Shown in pieces: positions 33,497-42,309 of a stretch of DNA of 64,000 nucleotides; the first letter of the stretch is position 1, and every line of letters begins with the position of its first letter. This stretch comes from Pseudalkalibacillus decolorationis (GTDB taxonomy: Bacteria > Bacillota > Bacilli > Bacillales > Fictibacillaceae): contig NZ_JANHJQ010000013.1 in assembly GCF_024609785.1 (NCBI RefSeq), positions 1-64,000 on the forward strand, given 5' to 3'. The position numbers and the translations under genes were made by a program. The notes beneath the pieces are model-generated. The model was not told where the DNA came from and made no database searches. It was given only the letters and a program-made list of their open reading frames with translations.

Positions 33497-34927
33497 ATGG
33501 TAAAAGGCTTATTCATTGAAGGTATGGAAGTTACACCTACGAATACGTATGCAGTGATTCAACCGCATACAGAAGAGGTAGTCGCCCAGGTGGCGGATGC
33601 TACAGAAAGTGAGATGCAACAGGCGGTTGACAGTGCTTATAAAGCTTTCGGTGAAATGAAAGCGCTCTCCTCGGCAGACCGAGCTGGGATTTTGAATCGG
33701 GTTGCGGATTTACTGGAGGAAGTGAAGGAAGACTTCGCAAGGACAATCGCTCTTGAAGCGTGTAAACCGATCACTGCTGCAAGAGGTGAAGTCGATCGGT
33801 CTGTACAAACGTTACGGTTTTCTGCTGACGAAGCCAAGCACATCGGTGGGGAATACATTCCACTTGATGCAGCAAAAGGCGGTGAAGGACGTGATGCGTA
33901 CACGATCCATGAACCGATTGGTATTGTTGGAGCGATCACGCCATTCAACTTTCCGCTCAATCTAGTCGTTCACAAGGTCGGTCCGGCACTTGCCGCAGGG
34001 AACACAATCATCGTGAAGCCAGCGGAACAAACACCGTTATCGAGTTTGAAATTAGCAGAGCTTTTTATAAAAGCAGGGTTACCGGATGGGGCTTTCAACG
34101 TAATCCCTGGAGATGGACCGAAGCTTGGGAGGGTGTTGCTTGACGATTCACGCGTTCAAAAGATTTCATTCACGGGCAGCCCACAAGTTGGAAAGCTAAT
34201 CAAAAGCCAGGCAGGACTGAAGCGGGTGACACTCGAGCTTGGAAGCAACTCAGCACTTTATGTCGATGAGTCATCGAAAGATTCACTTGAGGATATTGCT
34301 TCAAAAGCAGTCACCGGGGCATTTGTTTATAACGGGCAGGTTTGTATTAGTACCCAGCGGATTTACGTACATGAATCAGTATTCGAGGATTTCAAACAAT
34401 CGCTTGTTTCAAAAACGAAAAAAGTACCGTTCGGTGATCCGCTTGATGACGACACGATGGTGACAAGCTTGATCAACAAGAAATCGCAGCAACGGATCCT
34501 TAAATGGATCAACGAAGCCGTCGAAAGCGGAGCAACACTTTTAACAGGTGGGGAAGCAAAGGCAAATGGCATTCTCCTAACCGTTTTAACCGACATTAGA
34601 TCGACGGACAAAGTGTCCTGTCAGGAAGTTTTCGGCCCAGTTGTAATCTTACAACCGGTAAAGGACGATGAGGAGGCGCTTAACTTGATGAACGACAGTG
34701 ATTTCGGTCTCAACGCAGGGGTTTTCACAAACAATCTACAACAGGCACTCGCGATGGCACATGGACTTGATGTTGGACAGGTGCTTGTCAATGACATTCC
34801 GACAACACGTTTTGATCATATGCCATATGGCGGTGTGAAATCTTCCGGTTATGGTCATGAAGGCGTCAAGTACGCTATCAGAGAAATGACCCGGCTCAAG
34901 ATGATCAGCTTAAACTACCGCTTTTAA
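33497..34927 (+). CDS. aldehyde dehydrogenase, lactaldehyde/sulfolactaldehyde-type subgroup
   Basis: This 476-residue NAD(P)-dependent aldehyde dehydrogenase has catalytic Cys in YNGQVCISTQR (about 280), Glu in LELGSNSAL (about 246) and a cofactor segment ITPFNFPLNLVVHKVGPAL. The C-terminal PYGGVKSSGYGHEG...EMTRLKM is typical of the lactaldehyde or small hydroxy-aldehyde oxidising subgroup. The start is ATG 33497 behind GGAGGAG; the upstream GTG frame would begin inside the operator. With the Fe-alcohol dehydrogenase of the same operon it would oxidise an alcohol to an acid in two steps. Sulfonated C2/C3 alcohols or simple diols are possible substrates. Confidence 0.82.
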   Translation: MVKGLFIEGMEVTPTNTYAVIQPHTEEVVAQVADATESEMQQAVDSAYKAFGEMKALSSADRAGILNRVADLLEEVKEDFARTIALEACKPITAARGEVDRSVQTLRFSADEAKHIGGEYIPLDAAKGGEGRDAYTIHEPIGIVGAITPFNFPLNLVVHKVGPALAAGNTIIVKPAEQTPLSSLKLAELFIKAGLPDGAFNVIPGDGPKLGRVLLDDSRVQKISFTGSPQVGKLIKSQAGLKRVTLELGSNSALYVDESSKDSLEDIASKAVTGAFVYNGQVCISTQRIYVHESVFEDFKQSLVSKTKKVPFGDPLDDDTMVTSLINKKSQQRILKWINEAVESGATLLTGGEAKANGILLTVLTDIRSTDKVSCQEVFGPVVILQPVKDDEEALNLMNDSDFGLNAGVFTNNLQQALAMAHGLDVGQVLVNDIPTTRFDHMPYGGVKSSGYGHEGVKYAIREMTRLKMISLNYRF

Positions 34928-34941
34928 AAGAGGTGATGAAT

Positions 34942-35433
34942 ATGAAAGCGATACCACTACAGGATCGTGCAGCGAAACATCCAAGAGAACTATTACTCTA
35001 CTATCCATATTTATTTTCAGAATGGACGGTTGAATATAAGCCTTTTATCGGACGAAAGAAAACCGATCGCAGGTTTCTGATGACGAATCTCGTAAAAGGG
35101 GAGACGACGTTTCTTGATCAACGTCTTGAAATGGAAGACGCTGAGATTGATCCAGAAATCATTCTCTCTACGAAATGGACGAATGATCATGCGGCAGAGG
35201 AAGGACAGGAATTTTTACGACGGCATTATGTGCACAAAGTCCGGTCCTGGAGTGTTCCGGGTATCAAACGAGTTGATTCGTATCAGGTGTTTTTACCTTA
35301 CGAGATTTACTTGGAGGAGGTGAAGAAGAAGCCTCAGCTTGTACTCTATGAATCAATTTCACGTTCGACTGATAAGGTAGACCGTTATCCTGAAATAAAA
35401 AATTTCTTACAAAGAAGGGGAGTTTGTTCATGA
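34942..35433 (+). CDS. unknown 163-aa protein of the alcohol-oxidation operon
   Basis: I do not recognise this protein. It is soluble, rich in charged and aromatic residues (LLLYYPYLFSEWTVEYKPF, KTDRRFLMTNLVKGE), without cysteines, signal peptide or membrane segments until a C-terminal CS. It lies between the aldehyde dehydrogenase (14-bp gap) and the 33-aa membrane peptide, with which it overlaps by four bases (ATGA), so it is an integral operon member. A role in transport or in the oxidation enzymes is the only thing context suggests. The start is set at ATG 34942 after AAGAGGTG. Confidence 0.65.
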   Translation: MKAIPLQDRAAKHPRELLLYYPYLFSEWTVEYKPFIGRKKTDRRFLMTNLVKGETTFLDQRLEMEDAEIDPEIILSTKWTNDHAAEEGQEFLRRHYVHKVRSWSVPGIKRVDSYQVFLPYEIYLEEVKKKPQLVLYESISRSTDKVDRYPEIKNFLQRRGVCS

Positions 35434-35531
35434 CATTTCTATATATAATGGCCACTCTTATTCTAGGGACATGGGGAGTTATGGCGCTTATTATCTTCAA
35501 AACAAGAATACTAGATGAAGATCAGGAGTAA
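35430..35531 (+). CDS. 33-aa membrane peptide (symporter small accessory protein type)
   Basis: A 33-residue peptide has one transmembrane helix (LYIMATLILGTWGVMALII) and a short charged cytosolic tail (KTRILDEDQE). It starts inside the stop codon of the previous gene (ATGA overlap), with AGAAGGGGAG upstream. The sodium/solute symporter follows after 13 bp. Tiny one-helix proteins directly before SSS-family transporters are known as small accessory subunits, so it is probably an assembly or stability partner of the symporter. Confidence 0.75.
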   Translation: MTFLYIMATLILGTWGVMALIIFKTRILDEDQE

Positions 35532-35544
35532 AGGGGTGTAGAGA

Positions 35545-37041
35545 ATGGAAAATGCAATTGTAACGTATTCATGGATATTTATGTCGATCTTTTTGATAGC
35601 GATGGTCTGGTTCGGCTATCTTGGAATGAAGAAAACGAAGAACTCAGATGATTTCGCAACAGCACGTTCGAGTTACGGACCGTTCACGATTGCGCTCGTT
35701 ATTGGGGCAGGGATCTCGAGTGGTTCCACCTTTATGGGGATGCCGGGTCTCGCTTACAGTCTTGGGACACCGAGCCTCTGGTACCCGCTCTTGTATCCGA
35801 TCGCAACTGTTTTCGGAATGCTATTCGTCGCAAAAGCGATCAAGCATTACGGCGATGAATTCGGAACACGGACGATCCCTGAGTTTTTAGGTGACCGTTT
35901 TAACAGTGAATTTTTACGAATTGTTCTTACGGTCATTTCGATTCTATTAATCTTTTATGTCGTATCCCAGTTTGTTGCGGCTGCGACGATGTTCCAAACG
36001 ATGATGGGAATTAGTTATGAAACTGGCTTATTCATTACAGGAATCGTCCTGGCTGTTTATGTATTCATGGGTGGTTCGCACTCGGACATCATGACAGATG
36101 CCGTTCAAGGGTTCTTGATGGTGATAACCGCCATTGCTGTCTTAATTTGTTTCGTCTTTAGTGTTGGGGTTGATGGAAACTTTGGAGATATGGTTCAGAT
36201 TATTAAGGATCGGAACCCTGCTGGTGCATTTGATCAGCTTCTTCTACCAGGTGACAAAACGTACGGCGCATTCTGGCTGATTGCCTTGCTGTTTGTTGCC
36301 CACTTACCATTCAGTGTTTTGCCACACTTAGGAAACAAGTTCATGGCCGTTCGTTCGAACAAGGATATGAAAAAACTGATTATGTGGTGTACGATCATCG
36401 CGACGATTTTACCACTTATGGCACTTGGTGGAATGCTTGGAATCGCAGTTGTCGACCCAGGTGCAAATATCTCACCTGACCAGGTTATTCCGATTCTGTT
36501 CAGTCAAATCTTCCCACCGATTGTTGCAGCGTTTTTTGCGGTAGCGGTATTATCAGCAGTTATGTCAACATCAGATGGATTGATCGTATCATTGACACAG
36601 TTGCTTGCAAATGACTTGTATCGTAAAACAATCGTGCCGCGAATCAACATTTCAAAAGAGAAGGCGGAGCGAAACGAGCTCTTAATCAGCCGTTACTCAA
36701 CGTTTGTCGTTATTGCTGCAGGTATCCTGTTCGCGTGGTCACCACCGAAGTTCTTAGCGGTGTTCATGTGGATCGGAATCGGTGGAATCGTTTCTGCTAC
36801 AGCGGGTCCATTAATTGTCGGTGGGCTATGGAAGCGCGCAACGAAAAAAGGCGCTATCATTTCACTGCTTGCCGGAACGTTAACATATTGGTTCGTGTAC
36901 CTGCCATTCGGACTTAATTTTACAAACCCGTTCGGAGCAGCAGGTCTTGGGGTATTGATAGGCATGACGACGATGTTTGTGTATACGAAAGTAGCGACTC
37001 CTGTCGTACCGAAGCAAAAAGATCGAGAGTTAACCGGTTGA
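35545..37041 (+). CDS. sodium:solute symporter (SSS family)
   Basis: This 498-residue membrane protein has about 13 transmembrane helices in the SSS/LeuT-type order. Typical segments are GAGISSGSTFMGMPGLAYSLG in the first helices, YVFMGGSHSDIMTDAVQGFLM, and AVLSAVMSTSDGLIVSLTQL, whose Ser/Thr residues contribute the Na+ site. It should import the substrate of this operon with Na+. Preceded by its small accessory peptide and followed by an iron-type alcohol dehydrogenase. The substrate cannot be read from sequence. Confidence 0.88.
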   Translation: MENAIVTYSWIFMSIFLIAMVWFGYLGMKKTKNSDDFATARSSYGPFTIALVIGAGISSGSTFMGMPGLAYSLGTPSLWYPLLYPIATVFGMLFVAKAIKHYGDEFGTRTIPEFLGDRFNSEFLRIVLTVISILLIFYVVSQFVAAATMFQTMMGISYETGLFITGIVLAVYVFMGGSHSDIMTDAVQGFLMVITAIAVLICFVFSVGVDGNFGDMVQIIKDRNPAGAFDQLLLPGDKTYGAFWLIALLFVAHLPFSVLPHLGNKFMAVRSNKDMKKLIMWCTIIATILPLMALGGMLGIAVVDPGANISPDQVIPILFSQIFPPIVAAFFAVAVLSAVMSTSDGLIVSLTQLLANDLYRKTIVPRINISKEKAERNELLISRYSTFVVIAAGILFAWSPPKFLAVFMWIGIGGIVSATAGPLIVGGLWKRATKKGAIISLLAGTLTYWFVYLPFGLNFTNPFGAAGLGVLIGMTTMFVYTKVATPVVPKQKDRELTG

Positions 37042-37077
37042 ACGAACAGATAGATTAAATAGGAGGAGAGAGATACC

Positions 37078-38253
37078 ATGCATTCATTCGTTTCACCCTT
37101 AAAACTAGTTACTGGAGAAGGATCCGTCCAGAAGGTTGCTGAGGTTGTCCATTCCTTTCATGCGAAAAAAGTGATGATTTTTGCCGATCCAGTTGTTGTG
37201 GAAGTAGGCCTTTCCAAGGGGGTTGAAGAGGTATTACAGCAAGAAGGTGTCGAGTACTCACTTTATACAGAAATCAAACCGGAGCCGCCACTTGAAGTCG
37301 GTGATAGAGCGGTTGCTGCAGTACGTGAATTTAGGGCCGACCTCGTGATCGGAATGGGGGGCGGTAGCTGTCTCGATATTACGAAAGCCGCATCGGTTTT
37401 AGCGAAAAATGAAGGCTCAGTTGCAGAGTATTTGAATTTGACTGGGACAAAAACGTTAGCGGATCGTGGACTTCCGAAAATACTGATTCCGACAACAGCA
37501 GGTACAGGGGCAGAAGTAACCGACATTGCCGTGTTTTCATTAGAAGACACAAAGGATGTCATCACGCATGAATACTTGCTTGCGGATGTGGCGATTGTCG
37601 ATCCGGAGCTTACGTATACTCTCCCTTCACGGGTTACCGCAGCTAGTGGAGTCGATGCACTGACGCATGCAGTCGAAGCTTACGTCTCAGTCAACGCGAC
37701 AGACTTGACGGATACCCTGGCGCTTGAGGCGATTCGTAAAATTACAAGGAACCTACGTACAGCAGTGTGGCACGGATCGAATAAAGAGGCTCGTAGGGAA
37801 ATGGCATGGGGTAGTGTGATTGCTGGACTTAGCTTTTACAATGCGGGTGTTGCAGGTGTCCATGCGCTCGCTTACCCGCTCGGCGGATTGTTTAAAATCC
37901 CGCATGGGGAGGCAAACGCTGTGTTACTACCTTATGTATTTGATCACATTTGGCCGTCGTGCTTACCGAAGATGGTGACGCTCGCTCATGAGTTTGGATT
38001 ACCGACAGAAGGAAGAAGTGACAGAGAGCTAGCAATATCGGTTGTAGTAGGACTTCAGGATCTCGTCAAGGATGTTGGCCTTCCAAGCACGATCAAGGAA
38101 TACGGAATCAAGGAAAGTGATCTGGATCAACTCGCTGCAAATGGCATTGAACAGAAGCGTATCCTCGCGAGAAGTCCAAAAACCTTTACACTCGAATCAA
38201 CACGAGCAGTGTATGAAGCTGCTTATAATGGAAGACTTCAATTAGGACAATGA
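37078..38253 (+). CDS. iron-containing alcohol dehydrogenase
   Basis: This 391-residue group III metal-dependent dehydrogenase has the NAD-binding GMGGGSCLDITKAA (about 95-108), TTAGTGAEVTDIAVF, and metal ligands in ASGVDALTHAVEAYVS and HALAYPLGG...PHGEANAVLLPY. It would oxidise an alcohol imported by the symporter to the aldehyde that the upstream aldehyde dehydrogenase converts to acid. GGAGGAGAG precedes the ATG. The last gene of the LacI-controlled operon; a terminator follows. Confidence 0.88.
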   Translation: MHSFVSPLKLVTGEGSVQKVAEVVHSFHAKKVMIFADPVVVEVGLSKGVEEVLQQEGVEYSLYTEIKPEPPLEVGDRAVAAVREFRADLVIGMGGGSCLDITKAASVLAKNEGSVAEYLNLTGTKTLADRGLPKILIPTTAGTGAEVTDIAVFSLEDTKDVITHEYLLADVAIVDPELTYTLPSRVTAASGVDALTHAVEAYVSVNATDLTDTLALEAIRKITRNLRTAVWHGSNKEARREMAWGSVIAGLSFYNAGVAGVHALAYPLGGLFKIPHGEANAVLLPYVFDHIWPSCLPKMVTLAHEFGLPTEGRSDRELAISVVVGLQDLVKDVGLPSTIKEYGIKESDLDQLAANGIEQKRILARSPKTFTLESTRAVYEAAYNGRLQLGQ

Positions 38254-38264
38254 AATAGATTAAG

Positions 38265-38300
38265 AGGGGTGGCCTGATTTAAGGGTCACCCTTTGTTTTG
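38265..38300 (+). terminator. terminator after Fe-alcohol dehydrogenase
   Basis: GGGTGGCC pairs with GGTCACCC (one G-T pair) around a short AT loop and is followed by TTTGTTTTG. The rest of the gap to 38553 holds a ribosome-site-like AAGGAGGATATTC with no usable frame, and nothing else recognised. Confidence 0.65.
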
Positions 38301-38553
38301 AACTAGTATGAATCTACCAGGATCATTTTCTTAATGTTTTAAAAAAGGAGGATATTCATTTCTATTATCGAACTTTTTGATTAATCAGAAAGTTTGACGC
38401 GTTAAAGGAATGGTTTGTTGGATTTCAATAAATCCATTCGGGTTTTTTATACAAGGGGAGGTGGAATCAAAAAATTGCCGGTTAGCAATACGAAGTAAAT
38501 CAGTATTCATTCAATTTTAAACAAAACAAAATCGTTTAATTGGAGGGGAATAC

Positions 38554-40005
38554 ATGAACGATCCGAAATTATTAAAAATTTTAGGAAAAAAGGATGTTCT
38601 AGCACTTGCCTTTGGAGCGATGATTGGCTGGGGGTGGGTAGTAACAACTGGTTTATGGATAACAGGTGCAGGTTCATTGGGGGCTATTCTTGCTTTTGCA
38701 ATCGGTGGTTTATTAGTTATACTTGTCGGGCTTACATATGCGGAGTTGGCTTCAGCCCTTCCACTTGCTGGAGGGGAGCATGCCTATAGTTACAAGGCAA
38801 TGGGAAGGGGTGCCTCATTTATAACAACCTGGGCGATTATTCTTGGTTATGTATCTGTGGTAGCCTTTGAGGCAGTTGCCCTTCCGACTGTTTTTGAATA
38901 TTTAATTCCGAATTATAGTCAGGGCTATTTATATACGATTGCGGGCTGGGATGTTACGCTAACCTGGGCCGGTGTTGGGATATTGGGCTCTATCCTCATT
39001 ACTTGGATTAATTATCGTGGAATCAAGCTTACTACCTCGATTACGTTTATTCTTACCCTCTTAATCATTATTGCAGGTGTTTTGTTGATCACTGGTAGTA
39101 CGATTTCAGGCAATGCTCAAAATATGCAACCATTATTTGAAAAAGGAATTGCTGGACTGTTAACAGTGGTCATTATGACTCCATTTATGTTTGTAGGATT
39201 CGATGTCATTCCACAGGCATCTGAAGAAATTAATTTACCACAAAAAAGAATTGGCCAATTACTGATATTATCCGTCGTTTTTGCTGTCGTTTGGTATATT
39301 GCCGTTGTTTTTGGTGTGTCACGAATAATGACCCCAGATGAAATGAGTAGATCAGGTCTTGTAACGGCTGATGCAATGGCGAAGGCTTTTGGAGGTAGTC
39401 GTCTGATGGCGAATATACTTCTTCTAGGTGGTATTGGAGGAATTTTGACGAGCTGGATTGGCTTTTATGTGGGAGGAAGTCGCGCAATCTATGCACTTGC
39501 TAAAGCAGGAATGTTGCCAAAAGCATTAGGGGAGTTACATCCTAAGTATAATACGCCCCATAAAGCGATTCTGTTGATTGGTGTATTCTCTACGATTGCA
39601 CCGTTACTCGGTCGACCTGCCCTAGTATGGTTAGTTGATTCTGGTGGACTTGGATTAGTTGTATCATGGTTAATGGTAGCGATTTCCTTTATTATCTTAC
39701 GTAAAAAGGATCCACACATGGTACGTCCTTTTCGTCTTCGAGGTGGTACGAAACTGGGATGGGCTGCAGTTATCATGGCGTTGGGAATAACTGTGCTTTA
39801 TATGCCAGGGATGCCATCAGCACTTGTTTGGCCTTATGAGTGGGTAATCGTTTTTGTATGGGTCGCTCTAGGTATTGTCCTTTATAAAGTGTCGGCCTCT
39901 AAGTATGGTAAAGAGTATTCAGACCAACATATGAAGGCAGAAATTGCAAGAGTAATAAAATATGAAGATAATAAAGATGTAGAATTAAAATATAAAGATA
40001 TTTAA
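38554..40005 (+). CDS. APC-family amino acid permease
   Basis: This 483-residue permease has about 12 transmembrane helices. The APC signature near the N-terminus (ALAFGAMIGWGWVVTTGLWITGAGSLG, with the unwound helix 1) and PFMFVGFDVIPQASEEI in helix 6 are visible. It has a hydrophilic C-terminal tail. It likely imports an amino acid or amine. It is followed by a tartrate/malate dehydrogenase 80 bp downstream, which may belong to a separate function. GGAGGGG precedes the ATG. Confidence 0.85.
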   Translation: MNDPKLLKILGKKDVLALAFGAMIGWGWVVTTGLWITGAGSLGAILAFAIGGLLVILVGLTYAELASALPLAGGEHAYSYKAMGRGASFITTWAIILGYVSVVAFEAVALPTVFEYLIPNYSQGYLYTIAGWDVTLTWAGVGILGSILITWINYRGIKLTTSITFILTLLIIIAGVLLITGSTISGNAQNMQPLFEKGIAGLLTVVIMTPFMFVGFDVIPQASEEINLPQKRIGQLLILSVVFAVVWYIAVVFGVSRIMTPDEMSRSGLVTADAMAKAFGGSRLMANILLLGGIGGILTSWIGFYVGGSRAIYALAKAGMLPKALGELHPKYNTPHKAILLIGVFSTIAPLLGRPALVWLVDSGGLGLVVSWLMVAISFIILRKKDPHMVRPFRLRGGTKLGWAAVIMALGITVLYMPGMPSALVWPYEWVIVFVWVALGIVLYKVSASKYGKEYSDQHMKAEIARVIKYEDNKDVELKYKDI

Positions 40006-40085
40006 AGATTGTACTTATTTGAAATAGCTAAAATGAGAAATCAAGCTAAATTGCTCGATTTCTTGCTTACATAGGAGTGAGAGTA

Positions 40086-41141
40086 ATGAAAACATATAAA
40101 ATTGGTGTGATACCTGGTGATGGGATCGGACCTGAAATTATGCCAGGGGCACTTGAGGTGTTGGATGCACTTGCTGAAACACATGGTGGTTTTCAGTTCG
40201 AATATAGCCACTATCCGTGGAGTTGTGAATATTATCTAGATCATGGAAAAATGATGCCTGAAGATGGAATTGAACTATTATCACAGCACGATGCTGTTTT
40301 CTTAGGTGCTGTTGGAAATCCGAATCTTGTCCCTGATCATATTTCATTATGGGGTCTTCTAATCAAAATCCGCAGGGAGTTTGAACAGGTCATCAATGTA
40401 AGACCTGCCAAGCAACTGAAAGGAATCCAGTCTCCGCTTCGTGATCCCAAAGATTTTGATTTTATCATTGTCAGAGAGAACAGTGAAGGGGAGTACAGTG
40501 AGGTCGGGGGTACCATTCACCGCGATGAAGATGAAATCGCAATACAAAACGCAGTGTTCACTCGAAAAGCGACAGAACGGGCGATGCGATTTGCCTTTGA
40601 ACTAGCTCTAAATAGAAATAAAAAAGTAACGAGTGCGACAAAATCAAACGGAATCGTTCACTCGATGCCGTTTTGGGATAAGACATTTAATACATTAGCG
40701 GAAGAATATCCGGAACTCCAGACAGAATCGAATCATATCGATGCGCTGTCCGCGTTTTTCGTAACAAAACCTGAATCCTTTGATGTCATCGTCGCGAGTA
40801 ACTTGTTCGGGGATATTCTCAGCGATCTCGGAGCGGCGGTTATGGGTAGTATCGGTGTCGCACCGGCAGGAAACATTAATTTAAACGGAAAGTATCCTTC
40901 TATGTTTGAACCGGTTCACGGCTCCGCTCCAGACATAGTAGGCAAGGGTATTGCTAATCCAATCGGGCAAATCTGGACAGGAAAAATGATGCTCGAGCAT
41001 CTAGGGGAAGTTGATGCAGCTGAAAAATTGATGCAGGTGATCGAAGAGGTTCTTGCAAGAGGATTTAAAACACAAGACTTAAAAGGAGAATCGACAACCA
41101 CAGAAGTAACCAATGAAATCATACGACGGATTTACAAATAA
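40086..41141 (+). CDS. tartrate/D-malate dehydrogenase (YcsA/TtuC family)
   Basis: This 351-residue member of the isocitrate/isopropylmalate dehydrogenase superfamily begins KTYKIGVIPGDGIGPEI. The motifs SLWGLLIKIRREFEQVINVRPAK and FIIVRENSEGEYSEVGG, and the later NLFGDILSDLGA and EPVHGSAPDI, are those of tartrate dehydrogenase/decarboxylase and D-malate dehydrogenase. It should oxidise D-malate or L-tartrate with NAD+ and divalent metal. The start is ATG 40086 behind GGAGTG. A terminator follows. The upstream permease is APC-type, which would be unusual for a dicarboxylate, so the pairing may be coincidental. Confidence 0.87.
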   Translation: MKTYKIGVIPGDGIGPEIMPGALEVLDALAETHGGFQFEYSHYPWSCEYYLDHGKMMPEDGIELLSQHDAVFLGAVGNPNLVPDHISLWGLLIKIRREFEQVINVRPAKQLKGIQSPLRDPKDFDFIIVRENSEGEYSEVGGTIHRDEDEIAIQNAVFTRKATERAMRFAFELALNRNKKVTSATKSNGIVHSMPFWDKTFNTLAEEYPELQTESNHIDALSAFFVTKPESFDVIVASNLFGDILSDLGAAVMGSIGVAPAGNINLNGKYPSMFEPVHGSAPDIVGKGIANPIGQIWTGKMMLEHLGEVDAAEKLMQVIEEVLARGFKTQDLKGESTTTEVTNEIIRRIYK

Positions 41142-41157
41142 AAAAATATCAAGACCG

Positions 41158-41190
41158 GGGAGAGTCAGGTTTTTTTGACTCTTCTTTTTT
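41158..41190 (+). terminator. terminator after YcsA-like gene
   Basis: AGAGTCA and TGACTCT pair around a T-rich loop and are followed by TCTTTTTT. Confidence 0.8.
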
Positions 41191-41265
41191 GTGGTTTTTT
41201 ATGATTTTTTCAACGAAAAAGAATGATTAAATAAAATAAAGTTTATAGAAAATTTCGAAATGTTA

Positions 41266-41294
41266 TTGACTAAATATTTTAAAAACTTTAATCT
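41266..41294 (+). promoter_or_regulatory. promoter of the KDG/deacylase operon
   Basis: TTGACT (41266-41271) and TAATCT (41289-41294) are spaced by 17 bp and lie about 60 bp before the first gene. The operator follows directly. Confidence 0.65.
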
Positions 41295-41311
41295 ATACTT
41301 ATATTAGATGC

Positions 41312-41336
41312 GGAACATTGTTCCGTATTATGGAAC
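41312..41336 (+). promoter_or_regulatory. IclR-type operator before the KDG operon
   Basis: GGAACATTGTTCC is a perfect palindrome (41312-41324), overlapped by GTTCC...GGAAC (41320-41336). The layout of a 5-bp inverted arm around ATT resembles KdgR/IclR sites of the form GAAACATTGTTTC. It sits just after the predicted transcription start, a repressor position. The IclR gene convergent to the operon (47638-48402) is the likely binder. Confidence 0.6.
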
Positions 41337-41351
41337 AAAGGTGGTTTTTAT

Positions 41352-42299
41352 ATGGATGTTATAACATTAGGGGAATCTATGGTCTTATTTGAACCTAATG
41401 AAAATGGCTTACTACAATACACAGAAAATTTCAAGAAAAGAGTAGGTGGTGCCGAATCTAATGTAGCCATAGGGCTAAGTAAACTAGGGCATTCTGTATC
41501 TTGGATTAGTAGATTAGGTGATGACCCTTTTGGGCGTTATTTGTATTCTTTTATTCGTGGGGAGGGTGTTCATGTAGGGCAAGTGAAGTTCGATTCTTAT
41601 TCCTCTACGGGTGTTTACTTCAAACAAACTGGAGGTTTTAATCAAACATCTATTTATTATTATCGGAAACACTCTGCAGCTAGCCTTTTGAAGCCTAGCG
41701 ACATCAGTGAGAAAGAGATAGCAATGTCAAAGTTTCTTCATATTACAGGGATTACCCCTGCATTAAGCAAGAGTTGTCATGAAACAATCTTATATGCTAC
41801 ACAATTGGCCAAAAAACACAATGTAAAGATTATATTTGATCCTAACATTCGTCAGAAGTTGTGGGGAAATATAGATTTCAAGCCAATTTTAAAAGAGTTA
41901 ATAAAAATGTCAAACTATTTTCTCCCGGGAGCTGATGAATTAAACTTACTGTTTCCAAATAGAGATATTGAGGATATTATCACTGAAATATTAGACTTTG
42001 GAGTTGAAGCTATCGTTGTGAAAAATGGATCAGCGGGAGCGACATACTATACAAACTATGAGGGTATAGTTGTAAGCGGTTACCCAAATGAACATGTGAA
42101 AGATCCAGTTGGTGCAGGCGATGGTTTTGCCACTGGCTTTATTTCTGGGCTACTAGACGGACTTACCTTATTTGATTCTGTGAAAAGAGGAAATTTGATC
42201 GGATCAATGGTGACAATGGTCCATGGTGATTGTGAGGGACTACCATTTAGAGAAGAAATTATAGGTTTTGATAAAAATAAGAGTGATGTACAAAGGTAG
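41352..42299 (+). CDS. kdgK: 2-keto-3-deoxygluconate kinase (PfkB family)
   Basis: This 315-residue carbohydrate kinase starts MDVITLGESMVLFEP and has the PfkB signatures GGAESNVAIGLSKLG and DPVGAGDGFATGFISG, which holds the catalytic Asp. The tyrosine-rich YFKQTGGFNQTSIYYYR segment is typical of KDG kinases. It phosphorylates 2-keto-3-deoxygluconate to KDPG, and the next gene cleaves KDPG. It leads a six-gene operon ending with deacylase and RidA. AAAGGTGG precedes the ATG. Confidence 0.9.
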   Translation: MDVITLGESMVLFEPNENGLLQYTENFKKRVGGAESNVAIGLSKLGHSVSWISRLGDDPFGRYLYSFIRGEGVHVGQVKFDSYSSTGVYFKQTGGFNQTSIYYYRKHSAASLLKPSDISEKEIAMSKFLHITGITPALSKSCHETILYATQLAKKHNVKIIFDPNIRQKLWGNIDFKPILKELIKMSNYFLPGADELNLLFPNRDIEDIITEILDFGVEAIVVKNGSAGATYYTNYEGIVVSGYPNEHVKDPVGAGDGFATGFISGLLDGLTLFDSVKRGNLIGSMVTMVHGDCEGLPFREEIIGFDKNKSDVQR

Positions 42300-42309
42300 G
42301 GGTGAATCA

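Noticed and set aside
38346-38395. AAGGAGGATATTC ribosome-site-like sequence suggesting a small gene before the APC permease
   Set aside because: The only frame uses an ATT start and ends after eight codons; probably a relic.
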